Assembly: GCA_904420185.1 (NCBI GenBank)
Contig: CAJFUJ010000026.1
Span: 1 to 64,000, forward strand
Direction of reading: 5' to 3'
From: an uncultured Butyricicoccus sp.
GTDB taxonomy: Bacteria > Bacillota > Clostridia > Oscillospirales > Butyricicoccaceae
DNA length: 64,000 nt
The first letter of the stretch is position 1. Every line of letters starts with the position of its first letter. This document shows positions 37,539 through 46,824 of this stretch, piece after piece. The notes below the pieces were generated by a model. The model had not been told where the DNA came from. It saw only the letters and a list, made by a program, of their open reading frames with translations, and made no database searches. A program made the translations under genes and the position numbers.

Positions 37539-38549
37539 TTGCACAGTGAAAGAATTTCTCTGGATGTTTCCGCATTGCAGGATTTGTTCGGCGTAGGGGA
37601 CACCAACCTCAATGCCATTGAAAAAACGCTCTCGGTCAGCGTTTCCACCCGCGGCGGCTTTGTGGAGGTTAGCGGCGAGGAAGGCAACGTACACTTGGCG
37701 ATCGATACCCTGCGGACCTTGGAAAAAATGCATAAAAACGGCGAAACCTTGAACGATTTCGCCGTTGTGCGCGCGATTGACCTGGTGCGCGAAGGGCAGG
37801 GCGACGCGATGGTGGCAGCCATGCAGGACACCATCGCCATCGCCAACAACGGTACGCCCATCAAATGCCGCACCATCGGCCAGCGTAAATATGTCGAGGC
37901 CATGCGCAAAAACACCGTGACCATCTGCATCGGTCCGGCCGGTACGGGCAAGACCTATCTGGCCGTCGCGGCCGTGGTCGGTATGCTCAAGCGCAAAGAG
38001 ATCGAGCGCATTGTCATGTGCCGCCCCGCGGTGGAAGCCGGCGAAAAGCTCGGCTTCCTGCCCGGCGATTTGCAAAACAAAGTCGATCCCTATCTGCGCC
38101 CGCTCTATGACGCGCTGGACGAGCTGCTCGGACACGACACCGTGCAGCGGTATATCGAAAACCGCACGATCGAAATCGCGCCGCTGGCCTATATGCGCGG
38201 CCGCACCCTCAAAAATGCGGGGTGCCTGATCGATGAATGCCAGAATATGACCCTCATGTCGCACAAGCTGATTTTGACCCGCTTGGGCGAGGGGTCCCGC
38301 ATGATCCTCACCGGCGACATCACCCAGATCGACCTGCCCGACGGCACCGAGTCCGGCCTGGCCAAATGCGCCGAGCTGCTGTCGGACATCGAAGGCATCG
38401 GCGTGGTGCGTCTGAACAGCCGGGATGTCATCCGGCACAAGCTGGTCGGCCAAATCGTCAAGGCATTCGACAAATACGAGGGCCAGAAAAAGGACAAGAA
38501 ACCCCCAAAAGTGGACAAGTACCGGTTCCGCAAGATGACGGGCAGATAA
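37539..38549 (+). CDS. phoH: PhoH family ATPase
   Basis: GPAGTGKTYLAVAAVVGMLK, RPAVEAGEKLGFLPGDLQNKVDPYLRPLYDAL; TTG start after GGAGGAG. Confidence 0.92.
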   Translation: MHSERISLDVSALQDLFGVGDTNLNAIEKTLSVSVSTRGGFVEVSGEEGNVHLAIDTLRTLEKMHKNGETLNDFAVVRAIDLVREGQGDAMVAAMQDTIAIANNGTPIKCRTIGQRKYVEAMRKNTVTICIGPAGTGKTYLAVAAVVGMLKRKEIERIVMCRPAVEAGEKLGFLPGDLQNKVDPYLRPLYDALDELLGHDTVQRYIENRTIEIAPLAYMRGRTLKNAGCLIDECQNMTLMSHKLILTRLGEGSRMILTGDITQIDLPDGTESGLAKCAELLSDIEGIGVVRLNSRDVIRHKLVGQIVKAFDKYEGQKKDKKPPKVDKYRFRKMTGR

Positions 38550-38621
38550 GAGAATGCGTGGGCAATTCCTTTGGGGGATGGGAGCTGGGGCAGTAGGTGC
38601 ACTGCTACGCGAGCGCACGGC

Positions 38622-38676
38622 CGGGGCATCGAACCCCAGCCGCGCGCAGGCTCCGGCCAGCCGGGGACGGCTGGCC
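38622..38676 (-). other. tRNA T-arm-like hairpin plus long GC-rich hairpin, not a complete tRNA
   Basis: - strand TGGGG-TTCGATG-CCCCG and GGCCAGCC-GTCCCC-GGCTGGCC. Confidence 0.45.
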
Positions 38677-38690
38677 TAACCACACGCCCT

Positions 38691-38718
38691 AAAAAACAAT
38701 CCCCCGGATTGTTTTTTT
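38691..38718. terminator. Bidirectional terminator
   Basis: AAAAAACAATCC CCC GGATTGTTTTTTT. Confidence 0.85.
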
Positions 38719-38736
38719 GCCCTGGCGGGCCGGGCT

Positions 38737-38754
38737 TTCGAGCCTCGCCATCCG
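38737..38754 (+). repeat. Inverted partial copy of tRNA-Gly(GCC) 3' portion
   Basis: TTCGAGCCTCGCCATCCG matches the tRNA sense sequence TTCGAGCCTCGTCATCCG with one mismatch, opposite strand to the tRNA. Confidence 0.7.
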
Positions 38755-38767
38755 AAGCGGATAAAAT

Positions 38768-38799
38768 AAAAAAATCTCCTCAAAAAGAGGAGATTTTTT
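38768..38799. terminator. Terminator next to tRNA-Gly
   Basis: AAAAAAATCTCCTCAAAAAGAGGAGATTTTTT. Confidence 0.85.
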
Positions 38800-38803
38800 G
38801 TTT

Positions 38804-38879
38804 TGGAGCGGATGACGAGGCTCGAACTCGCTACCTCCACCTTGGCAAGGTGGCGCTCTACCAGATGAGCTACATCCGC
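38804..38879 (-). tRNA. tRNA-Gly(GCC)
   Basis: GCGGATG/CATCCGC acceptor, loop TTGCCAA, CCA encoded. Confidence 0.95.
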
Positions 38880-38987
38880 ATATCGTTCGTTCAGAACGAT
38901 ATTTATTATACCAGGCGGATGCCGGGGAGTCAAGCATTATTTGCAGAAAATTTCCGCTTTTTTTACGCACCCAAATGTGCGGTAGGG

Positions 38988-40214
38988 TTAATACCCCAAA
39001 ATTTCGCCGATGAGCACGATTTCATACCGCTCAAACGACAGCGGCGGTCCCATATGGACGACCAGGCTGCGACAGATGCGCGCTGGGCTGCGGCAGTCGT
39101 GGCATTTACCATCCACCGCGCAAGGGGTTTGGACCTTGAGCCGCTGGGCGTTGCGGGGCGCAGCGACGTTGCGGGCACGTTCGATCGCGTCCTGCACCGT
39201 GGGAGCCAGCTTATTCAGGCCGCACACCATAAAGCAGGTTTTTGCGCCGTAGAGCGAAGCGGCCACCCGGTTGGAAGCACCGTCGATGTTCACCACTTCG
39301 CCGGTGGCCGACAGGCCGTTGGCCGAGGTCACAAAAATTTGGGCGTTCACACAGGGGGCTTCGCCCTTCCAGTGCCAATGCACTTGGGCGGTCTGGGACA
39401 GCGCCTCATAAGCGCCCATTTGATCCAGGGTGATCGAACCGCCAAAGCCCACCGTCTTACCGGCGCATTCCTGGGCCAGATAGGCGGTTGCCTGCTCCTT
39501 GGTTGCAAAGTAGGTAAAGGCAAAGCCGTGCGAGGTGAAGGCCTTTTGCAGCGCATCGATGTCGGGGCCGAGCAGCAGCGTGGACAGTTCATACGGCCGG
39601 TCGGCCAGCTGGACCGCGCCTGCCTCCACCAAGGTTTCCCGGCTGCGGAACCCCCAGGTCACGCCGATGGCGTCGATGCCGGCGTTCTGGGCTGTATGGA
39701 TGTCCACCGCGCTGTCACCGAGATAAACGGTGCTTTCAGGCGCAGCGCCCAGGTCGGAAAGGATTTCCTTACAAGAAGCCGGATCGGGCTTGCGGGGCAC
39801 GTCCGGCCGTTCGCCCAACGTTAGATCGACCAGGCGCGGGAAAAAGTGACGGATGAGCGCTTTGGCCGCGGGATCATATTTGTTGGACAGCACCGCGATA
39901 CGCATACCGGCATCTTTGAGCGCCTGCAAAAGCTCGGTCACGCCCGGGTACGGATGGGTATAGTCCATCAGGTGGTCGTTGTAGTAGGTGCGGAAGGCTG
40001 CCAGACAGGCGTCGATCTCGCTGTCCGGCGTGCCGTCGGGCATACAGCGCGTAATGAGGTTGCGGATGCCGTTGCCCACCCGCTCACGCACCTGGGTTTC
40101 GGTGACCGGGGGCAGGCCGCGCGGTGTAATCGCGGCGTTGACCGCTTCCCGTAGATCCCCCAAAGTGTTGAGCAAGGTACCGTCCAAATCAAAAATTGCA
40201 GTTGTGTACTTCAT
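38988..40214 (-). CDS. HAD-family (phosphoglycolate phosphatase-like) hydrolase fused to LUD/DUF162-type domain
   Basis: AIFDLDGTLLNTLGDL, YLGDSAVDIHTAQNAG; C-terminal GFGGSITLDQMGAYEAL...SANGLSATGEVVNIDGASNRVAASLYG. Confidence 0.88.
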   Translation of the reverse strand: MKYTTAIFDLDGTLLNTLGDLREAVNAAITPRGLPPVTETQVRERVGNGIRNLITRCMPDGTPDSEIDACLAAFRTYYNDHLMDYTHPYPGVTELLQALKDAGMRIAVLSNKYDPAAKALIRHFFPRLVDLTLGERPDVPRKPDPASCKEILSDLGAAPESTVYLGDSAVDIHTAQNAGIDAIGVTWGFRSRETLVEAGAVQLADRPYELSTLLLGPDIDALQKAFTSHGFAFTYFATKEQATAYLAQECAGKTVGFGGSITLDQMGAYEALSQTAQVHWHWKGEAPCVNAQIFVTSANGLSATGEVVNIDGASNRVAASLYGAKTCFMVCGLNKLAPTVQDAIERARNVAAPRNAQRLKVQTPCAVDGKCHDCRSPARICRSLVVHMGPPLSFERYEIVLIGEILGY

Positions 40215-40250
40215 TCCCTGTAACCGTCCTTAATATTTTGATAGTTTGGC

Positions 40251-41759
40251 TTACTTGCCCTGATAGGGCCGGTAGCGCTTATAGGTTTCTGTAATCTCAC
40301 GCAACATCCGTGCGACATTGGGGTTGACCGCTTCTTGGCGCACCCGCCAGCACCAATTCCCGCCCACAGTGGCTGGGACGTTCATGCGCGCGTCTGCTCC
40401 CAGCGAAAGGATGTCCTGCATGGTGGTCATGGTGATGCAGGCGCAAGAGGCCCAGACGCTTTTGATCGCGCTCCAACCCAGCGCTTCGCTGGTCGAGGAA
40501 CGCAAATAGCGGTAGGCAAACTGCCGCTCATCTTCGTTACAGATGTCCATGATCTGCTCACAGATGCTTTGGCTGTCATGGGTCGAGGTGTAGACGATCA
40601 TATTGGGGCGGTAGTTGTGGGGCAAGTGTTCGTTGTCATTCCACACATCAAAGCCAAAGATGAGCACTTTCATGCCCGGGAACCCGCTGGCTTTGAGCAG
40701 GGCGCGCACCTTGTCGGTGATCAGTCCCAAGTCCTCGGCGATCACCGGCAGCTCACCCAGCGCGCCCTCGAGCGCGCGCAGCAGCTTCATGCCCGGGCCC
40801 TTGCACCAGCGGCCTTTGACCGCGTTTTCCGCCCCAGCGGCGACTTCCCAATAGGCTTCCAAGCCACGGAAGTGGTCGATGCGGATGACGTCAAACAGCG
40901 CCAAGTTGCTTTTCATGCGCCAGATCCACCAGCCAAAGCCGTCGGCCTCGTGTACCTTCCAGTCGTAGACTGGATTGCCCCACAGCTGGCCGGTTTCCGA
41001 ATAGTAGTCCGGAGGCACGCCGGCCACCCGCTTGGGGCTGAAATCGGGTTTGAGCTTAAAAAGTTGCGGATGCTGCCATACATCGGCCGAATCAGGCGAA
41101 ACATAGATTGGGATGTCGCCGATGATCTGCACACCATGGGTGTTGGCGTAGACGTGCAGCGCGTCCCACTGGGCGAAGAAGATGTACTGCAAAAAGATGC
41201 GGAAATCGATCTCGCTGGCAAGCTCGTCCTTGACCTGCTGCAGCGCTGCCGGGTCGCGGTCGCGCACCGCGGTGTCCGGCCAATCCCAGAGCGGGCGTCC
41301 CTCATACTTTTCCTCTTTCAGCGCCATGAACAGCGCATAGTCCTCGATCCAGTCGCTGTTTTGGCGGCGGAAGGCGGCAATCTCCTGCTGCATTTGCGCA
41401 TCGATCCGCGCGAAGGCGCGGCGCAGCAGCGGTGGCCGGGTTTCGGATAGGGCGATGAAGTCCACCTTGTCGGGCGTGTGGGCAAATTCGGCTGCATCGA
41501 TCTCGTCTTGGGTCAGCAGCCCTTGTTCGGCCAAGGCGTCCAGGTCGATCATCAGGTAATTGCCCGCAGCCGCCGAAAAGCACTGGTAGGGCGAGTCGCC
41601 AAACCCGGTGTGGCCGAGCGGGAGCACCTGCCAATACCGCTGGCCGGCGGCCTCAAGAAAATCGACAAAGTCATACGCCGCCTTGCCGAGCGAACCGACG
41701 CCGTGCGGCGAAGGCAGGGAAGTGATGTGCATGAGCACACCGCTGGAGCGTTCAAACAT
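40251..41759 (-). CDS. malQ: 4-alpha-glucanotransferase
   Basis: RSSGVLMHITSLPSPHGVGSLG, RIDHFRGLEAYWEV, STHDSQ. Confidence 0.96.
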   Translation of the reverse strand: MFERSSGVLMHITSLPSPHGVGSLGKAAYDFVDFLEAAGQRYWQVLPLGHTGFGDSPYQCFSAAAGNYLMIDLDALAEQGLLTQDEIDAAEFAHTPDKVDFIALSETRPPLLRRAFARIDAQMQQEIAAFRRQNSDWIEDYALFMALKEEKYEGRPLWDWPDTAVRDRDPAALQQVKDELASEIDFRIFLQYIFFAQWDALHVYANTHGVQIIGDIPIYVSPDSADVWQHPQLFKLKPDFSPKRVAGVPPDYYSETGQLWGNPVYDWKVHEADGFGWWIWRMKSNLALFDVIRIDHFRGLEAYWEVAAGAENAVKGRWCKGPGMKLLRALEGALGELPVIAEDLGLITDKVRALLKASGFPGMKVLIFGFDVWNDNEHLPHNYRPNMIVYTSTHDSQSICEQIMDICNEDERQFAYRYLRSSTSEALGWSAIKSVWASCACITMTTMQDILSLGADARMNVPATVGGNWCWRVRQEAVNPNVARMLREITETYKRYRPYQGK

Positions 41760-41913
41760 AAGGAAATCCTCCGAAAAGGCAAAAGCCGTGAATGATAAGA
41801 GATGTCTGTATCATTATAAAAGGGAAACGATGATTTGTCAAATATGCTGGTGAAAAATACGAAAAATCCACATCTTTCAGTCTTTTTGTACAAAGGGTGC
41901 AGGTGGAATCGCA

Positions 41914-42888
41914 TCACCGGCCCAGCAGATCGCCCGGCGCAGCCAGGGTAAACCGGTCGGTCTCCTGCCATATAGGCGCGAGCGCGGACAGCGGGAACAG
42001 CGACGTGCGCCCGTCCGCCTGGCGCAGTACATAGGTCTGCCCGCCGGTAAAGCGCAGCTTGTCGCTGTCAAGCAGCGGGCTGGGCGCCGTGCAAAGGGCG
42101 CCGCCGTTGCGGTCAATGCGGACCAGGCTGGTGCGTACCGTGTTGCCGTCCGGCAAAAATTCAAACACCTCCAGCAGATAGCGCCCCTGCGTGTCCACGC
42201 CCAGGACTTTCAGGCCGAACAGGGTGCAGTTCTCCGCCGTATACAGCGAAAACCGGTCGAGCGGTTGGCCGTCCTGCCAGATGGTCAGGCAAGCACCGTT
42301 GGTCAGGGCACCGTCTGCGTTGTACTGCAGCGCGCTGTGCGCGAACAGGCCGCCGCCCAGCGGCGTGCCGTCCACCTGGCCAGTGCAGACCGCCTGTGCG
42401 CCCGAAACGTCGAGTGTATAGGTGCGGTAGGCGGTATCGTCGGGTGAAAATGCGGTGATGCACAGTTGATCCTCAGCGGGCGCGGACAGCTCGGTGTACA
42501 GCCCCGGTTCGGCAGCCACAGCCGCAGGGTCGAGCGCCGATCTGTGTAAAAGCCCGGATGCACCCGCCTTGAGGATCAGGCCGTTGCGGCCGTCCACGAG
42601 ATAGAAGTTCCCGTCCGGGTCGGTCGTCAGGCGGGAAGCGGTCAACCCGCTGTCAGCCAGATCGAGCGGTACCGTGCGCACCAAGCGGCCGGTTTGGTCG
42701 TATTCGTAGATCGCTTGGGACAGTTCCAAGATGTACAGGTTCCCATCTGCGCCGGCGCAAAAGTCCTGGACCGCTGGCACAGGCGTCGGGAGGACCAGCC
42801 CAGGAGTAGATGGCGTTTGCACCGGGGGACAGGGGAGCAGGGCCAGCGCACCGGCGCACACCAGTGCGGGCAAAACGGTGGAAAACAT
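41914..42888 (-). CDS. Exported beta-propeller-like hypothetical protein
   Basis: Signal peptide; repeated GADGNLYIL, DPDGNFYLVDGRNGLILK. Confidence 0.65.
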   Translation of the reverse strand: MFSTVLPALVCAGALALLPCPPVQTPSTPGLVLPTPVPAVQDFCAGADGNLYILELSQAIYEYDQTGRLVRTVPLDLADSGLTASRLTTDPDGNFYLVDGRNGLILKAGASGLLHRSALDPAAVAAEPGLYTELSAPAEDQLCITAFSPDDTAYRTYTLDVSGAQAVCTGQVDGTPLGGGLFAHSALQYNADGALTNGACLTIWQDGQPLDRFSLYTAENCTLFGLKVLGVDTQGRYLLEVFEFLPDGNTVRTSLVRIDRNGGALCTAPSPLLDSDKLRFTGGQTYVLRQADGRTSLFPLSALAPIWQETDRFTLAAPGDLLGR

Positions 42889-43151
42889 GGGGATACCTCC
42901 TTTCAAACGGGTTGGATATACCCCTATTATAGCATAGCGCCCCGCCGTGCACAGGTGACAATCGGGCAACATCTCCCCCAGCAAGGAGGCAGGCACGCTG
43001 GAAAATCAGCGGCTGCTGTGGTATGATGGAACCATGCAAAAATACGCCCTGCCCAAAGGCGCAAACCAACCGAAGGGCCGAGAGCCACGGCCCGCGCCGC
43101 TGCATACGAATGGGCAGCCGGGAGATTACAGAAAAGCGAGGGAACCCATCC

Positions 43152-43835
43152 ATGCGAATGCGAAAAAAGAAAAATTTAGATAGCCGTCTGGCCGCCTGCG
43201 CGGCGGTGATGGCCGACCAGCCGCAAACCTTGCGCGGCCGGTGGCGGGCGCAGTTCGGCAACGAAAACCCGATCCATCTGGAGATCGGCTGCGGCAAGGG
43301 CCGCTTTATTTTGGAGATGGCCAAACGGTATCCGGACATCAATTTTATCGCCGTCGAGCGGGAGGAGGGCGCGCTTGTCATGGCCACCGAGCAGGCAATG
43401 CGGGACAAGCTGCCCAACCTGCGCTTTCTCAGCTTTGACGCGGCCGCGCTGGAGCAAATTTTTGCCCCCGGCGAGGTTGAGCGGATCTATTTGAATTTCT
43501 CCGACCCCTGGCCGCCCAACCGGCAGCGCCGCCGCCGCTTGACCCACGCCGACTACCTGGACGTGTACAACGGCATCCTATGCGAAACCGGCGACGTGTG
43601 CTTTAAAACCGACAACCAGCGCCTGTTTGAGTGGTCGATTTCGTCCATCTGTGAATACGGCTGGCTGGTGCAGAATATTTCGCTCGATCTACACAACTCA
43701 GCCTGGGCGCAGGAGAATATTATGACCGAGTATGAGGAAAAATTTTCTGCACAGGGTTATCGCATCTACCGTTTGGAGGCGCGCCGCCGTCTGCCGCAGT
43801 TTATGGACCGCCGCCGTCCTAAGCATCGGCCGTAA
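43152..43835 (+). CDS. trmB: tRNA (guanine-N7)-methyltransferase
   Basis: NPIHLEIGCGKGRFILEMAKRYPDINFIAVER, NFSDPWPPNRQRRRRL. Confidence 0.96.
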   Translation: MRMRKKKNLDSRLAACAAVMADQPQTLRGRWRAQFGNENPIHLEIGCGKGRFILEMAKRYPDINFIAVEREEGALVMATEQAMRDKLPNLRFLSFDAAALEQIFAPGEVERIYLNFSDPWPPNRQRRRRLTHADYLDVYNGILCETGDVCFKTDNQRLFEWSISSICEYGWLVQNISLDLHNSAWAQENIMTEYEEKFSAQGYRIYRLEARRRLPQFMDRRRPKHRP

Positions 43836-43880
43836 AACCCGGCCGGCGCGGCTGCCGTCGAATTTTAGGAGGAATCTACG

Positions 43881-44624
43881 ATGATTTTATACTTTTCAGG
43901 CACAGGAAACAGCCGGTATGTGGCCGCACGTCTGGTGCAAGCGCTGTCAGATGAGCTTGTCAGCATAGGCCCCCTGTTGCGCCAGCGCCAGGGCTGGGAC
44001 TTTGCGTCCCAAAAGCCTTATGTAGTGGTCAGCCCGGTCTATGCCTGGCGGCTGCCGCGGGTGGTAGAAGGCTTTGTGCGGCAGGCGCGCTTTACAGGCA
44101 GCCGGGAAATCTATTTTGTGCTGACCTGTGGGCAGGATATGGGCAATGCGGCCGCCTATATCGCGCCGCTGTGCCGGGAAAAGGGGTTATCCTTTCGGGG
44201 CGTAGCGGAGATCGTCATGCCAGAAAATTACCTGGTTCTTTTCTCGGTGCCGAATGCAGAGGAAAGCGAGCGAATCGTACGTGCGGCCGAACCGTCCATC
44301 GATGCGGTAGCCAGTTGCATTGCGGCCGGCAAGCCCCTCGCGCACAAATCGGCCGGCGTGGTGGATCGGTTGAAGAGCGGCCCAGTCAACCGGCTGTTCT
44401 ATCGGTTCTTTGTGTCGGCAAAGGGATTCCGTACGACCGATGGGTGCACAGGCTGCGGCCGATGCGCGGCGGTCTGCCCGCTGGGCAACATCAGCTTGGA
44501 AAACGGCCGGCCGGCCTGGGGCAAGGATTGTACCCACTGTATGGCCTGCATCGGTGTGTGTCCGGAAAAAGCCGTCCGGTACGGCGCTTCGGACAAGGGA
44601 AAAGACAGCTATTACCGCAAATAA
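43881..44624 (+). CDS. EFR1-type flavodoxin/ferredoxin protein
   Basis: ILYFSGTGNSRYVA; CTGCGRCAAVCPLGN, CTHCMACIGVCPEKA. Confidence 0.92.
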   Translation: MILYFSGTGNSRYVAARLVQALSDELVSIGPLLRQRQGWDFASQKPYVVVSPVYAWRLPRVVEGFVRQARFTGSREIYFVLTCGQDMGNAAAYIAPLCREKGLSFRGVAEIVMPENYLVLFSVPNAEESERIVRAAEPSIDAVASCIAAGKPLAHKSAGVVDRLKSGPVNRLFYRFFVSAKGFRTTDGCTGCGRCAAVCPLGNISLENGRPAWGKDCTHCMACIGVCPEKAVRYGASDKGKDSYYRK

Positions 44625-44625
44625 A

Positions 44626-44666
44626 CCAATCCCGCCCAGACCTTCGCGTTCGGTATGGGCGGGATT
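44626..44666. terminator. Hairpin between convergent genes
   Basis: AATCCCGCCCA...TGGGCGGGATT. Confidence 0.65.
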
Positions 44667-44673
44667 GAGCATA

Positions 44674-46824
44674 TTATGCGCCGAAAAAGGAGGAAATTGC
44701 GTCAAAAATCGTTTGGAATACATGGACAATGCGGTCCCAAACGCCGGTGTCGTCGGCAGCGACTTCTTCAACGGGTGCAGCCGTTTCATCCTCGACCGAG
44801 ATTTCACTGGTGCGCAGGATGAATTGCAGGCTGGCGGGTGCGGGATTTTGTGCAGAGGTGAAGGACTTCAGCGCAAGCGAATTATCGACATTGAGCAGAT
44901 TGCTGTCCTCTTCCACCTTATCCACTTCATCTGAGATGGTATTGTGGATGGAATCGGTCGCAGTTTGTAGGTCGCCGGTGGTGGAACCGGAGTCGGCAGC
45001 CCGCTGCATGACATCGATCAGACCATCAATGGATTGCTGCATACTGGCGTCTGAACGGTCGCGTACAGCGCGCAAGGTATCGCGGACGTCGGAAAACAGG
45101 GTATTAGCGGCGGTAAGTGTGTCGGTCAGGGTGGTCGCGGTGTCGGTCACCTTAGGAATCCATGTGTTTATATCGGCGTTTGTCTGGTCAAGTGTCTGCT
45201 GGATAGGTGTGAGAAGCGACAAAAGCACATCCAGGCGGGCCAGCGCATGCTGGATGAGAAGAACCGCCTGCTGCCCCAAGGCCGCTGTATCTGCACCTGT
45301 ACCTTGGTAATCGTCCAGCACCTCGCCCAGCGCTTGCAGCTGCTCAATGGTCGCATCTGAGGCGGTGACCAGCTCGTTCAGTGAACCAAAGATATCCTCG
45401 GTAGCGTACAGGGTATTTTGCACCGCCGCGTTGACCTCGCTGCATAGGCTGATAAGCCGTTGCAGACTGCCGAGCGTCGAGGTCAGCCCGCTGGTGAAGA
45501 TCCCCTCTGGGTCGAGTGCGGCGAGCGTGTCTTCTATGCTCTGCGCCAGCGAGGTCAGCGTGATGGAAACTGCATCTAAACTATCCAAACTGCTGCGCAG
45601 GTCGCTCAGCTCACCTTGCAGGCCGTTTGAATCCTTGCGGATGTCCTCGAGCGCGCTGCGAATTTGCTCTAGATAGAGCCAGTCACCCTCGGTCAGGCTG
45701 TCCAGGTCGGTGAGCAGGTCCTCTAGCTGGGATAAGTTGCCCTTTAGATCGGTGAGCAGAGATTGGTAGTCGGAGAGGTGGTTGCGTGAGACGGTCAGCT
45801 GGTCGAATACCGCGGTCACATTCTCATGAAAGGCGTTGAGGTCGGTTTGGGCGGTTTCCAGCTCAGGAATCAGTGCTTCCGAGCTGCCGGTCAGCAGTGT
45901 GAGTTGGTCGAGCGCAGCGTCAATATCCGGGTCGATTTCGCCGCGCGACTGGATGAGTTGCTGGCGTACCGTATTGATACCCGCGATGCCATCAGCCATG
46001 GACTGGATCCCGCTTTGCATACCGTCCATGGTGTCCAGTACATCGGTCAAGCCAGCATATAGGTCATCGTGTGCACCCTCCAACGTGTCGCGCGCGTTGC
46101 GCAGGTCAGAGATCGTGTCCAGTTGAGATAAGGTGGCAGGCGTCATGAGCATGAAAATGCCCATGGACTGGAAATCATTCGAGCCAATACGCAGGGTGTA
46201 GGTGTTTTCCTGGCCAGGTAGGCCGAGAAAGACGGCGATTTTATAGGAGCCGAACGACTGCACCTGGGCGCCCGGCGCTTCGAGCGATTTGGTTTCGTTC
46301 ATGTCGATCCCGGTGCCGATGAGCAGGGCCATGTTGTTGCGGTAATAGGCGTCCGCCGCCGGGTTGGGGATGGCGTGAATGGTGATTTCGACCAGGCCCT
46401 GCGCGCCGGCCAGTGCGTCCGCCTCGGTGGGGACCCCGTCGAGCTTGTAAGAGACATCAAAGCTCCAAGGCAGCTGCAAGGCGGCGGGGTCGCTCGGGAT
46501 GCATTCGTAGTAAAACCGTGCGCTGTCCAAATCGGGTAGGTTGAAATCCACGCCGTCCTCGCGCAGCTGGGGCTCGTCGTAGGAGGTCATGTTGTACACT
46601 GCCGAATAACTGCCAAAGTCGGACAGTTGGGTCGCGCCATTGAGCGAAACGCCTTTGACAATCCGCATCCCGTCCAGCGCGCCGTAGGCGTCCAGTGTGA
46701 CATACACCGCCTCGTCGGTTTGGGGCTGGGGGGCGGCGGCTTGTGCCAGGGGCGCCGCCTGCGGCAACAACAGCGCCCCAGTGAGCAGGGCAGCCGTCCA
46801 TCGGAAGGCTCTATTTTTCTTCAT
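44674..46824 (-). CDS. Exported coiled-coil protein partnered with MMPL transporter
   Basis: Signal peptide, N-terminal beta-rich region, long heptad-like region, C-terminal hydrophobic VWDRIVHVFQTIFDAISSFFG. Confidence 0.7.
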   Translation of the reverse strand: MKKNRAFRWTAALLTGALLLPQAAPLAQAAAPQPQTDEAVYVTLDAYGALDGMRIVKGVSLNGATQLSDFGSYSAVYNMTSYDEPQLREDGVDFNLPDLDSARFYYECIPSDPAALQLPWSFDVSYKLDGVPTEADALAGAQGLVEITIHAIPNPAADAYYRNNMALLIGTGIDMNETKSLEAPGAQVQSFGSYKIAVFLGLPGQENTYTLRIGSNDFQSMGIFMLMTPATLSQLDTISDLRNARDTLEGAHDDLYAGLTDVLDTMDGMQSGIQSMADGIAGINTVRQQLIQSRGEIDPDIDAALDQLTLLTGSSEALIPELETAQTDLNAFHENVTAVFDQLTVSRNHLSDYQSLLTDLKGNLSQLEDLLTDLDSLTEGDWLYLEQIRSALEDIRKDSNGLQGELSDLRSSLDSLDAVSITLTSLAQSIEDTLAALDPEGIFTSGLTSTLGSLQRLISLCSEVNAAVQNTLYATEDIFGSLNELVTASDATIEQLQALGEVLDDYQGTGADTAALGQQAVLLIQHALARLDVLLSLLTPIQQTLDQTNADINTWIPKVTDTATTLTDTLTAANTLFSDVRDTLRAVRDRSDASMQQSIDGLIDVMQRAADSGSTTGDLQTATDSIHNTISDEVDKVEEDSNLLNVDNSLALKSFTSAQNPAPASLQFILRTSEISVEDETAAPVEEVAADDTGVWDRIVHVFQTIFDAISSFFGA

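Noticed and set aside
38622-38638. Annotating a full tRNA here
   Set aside because: Only a T-arm-like hairpin is convincing; no acceptor pairing, no 7-nt anticodon loop, no CCA.
38676-38933. 85-aa ORF across tRNA-Gly
   Set aside because: Translated tRNA/terminator sequence.
38571-39824. 417-aa plus-strand ORF
   Set aside because: Runs through tRNA-Gly and antisense to the HAD-LUD gene; no coding support.
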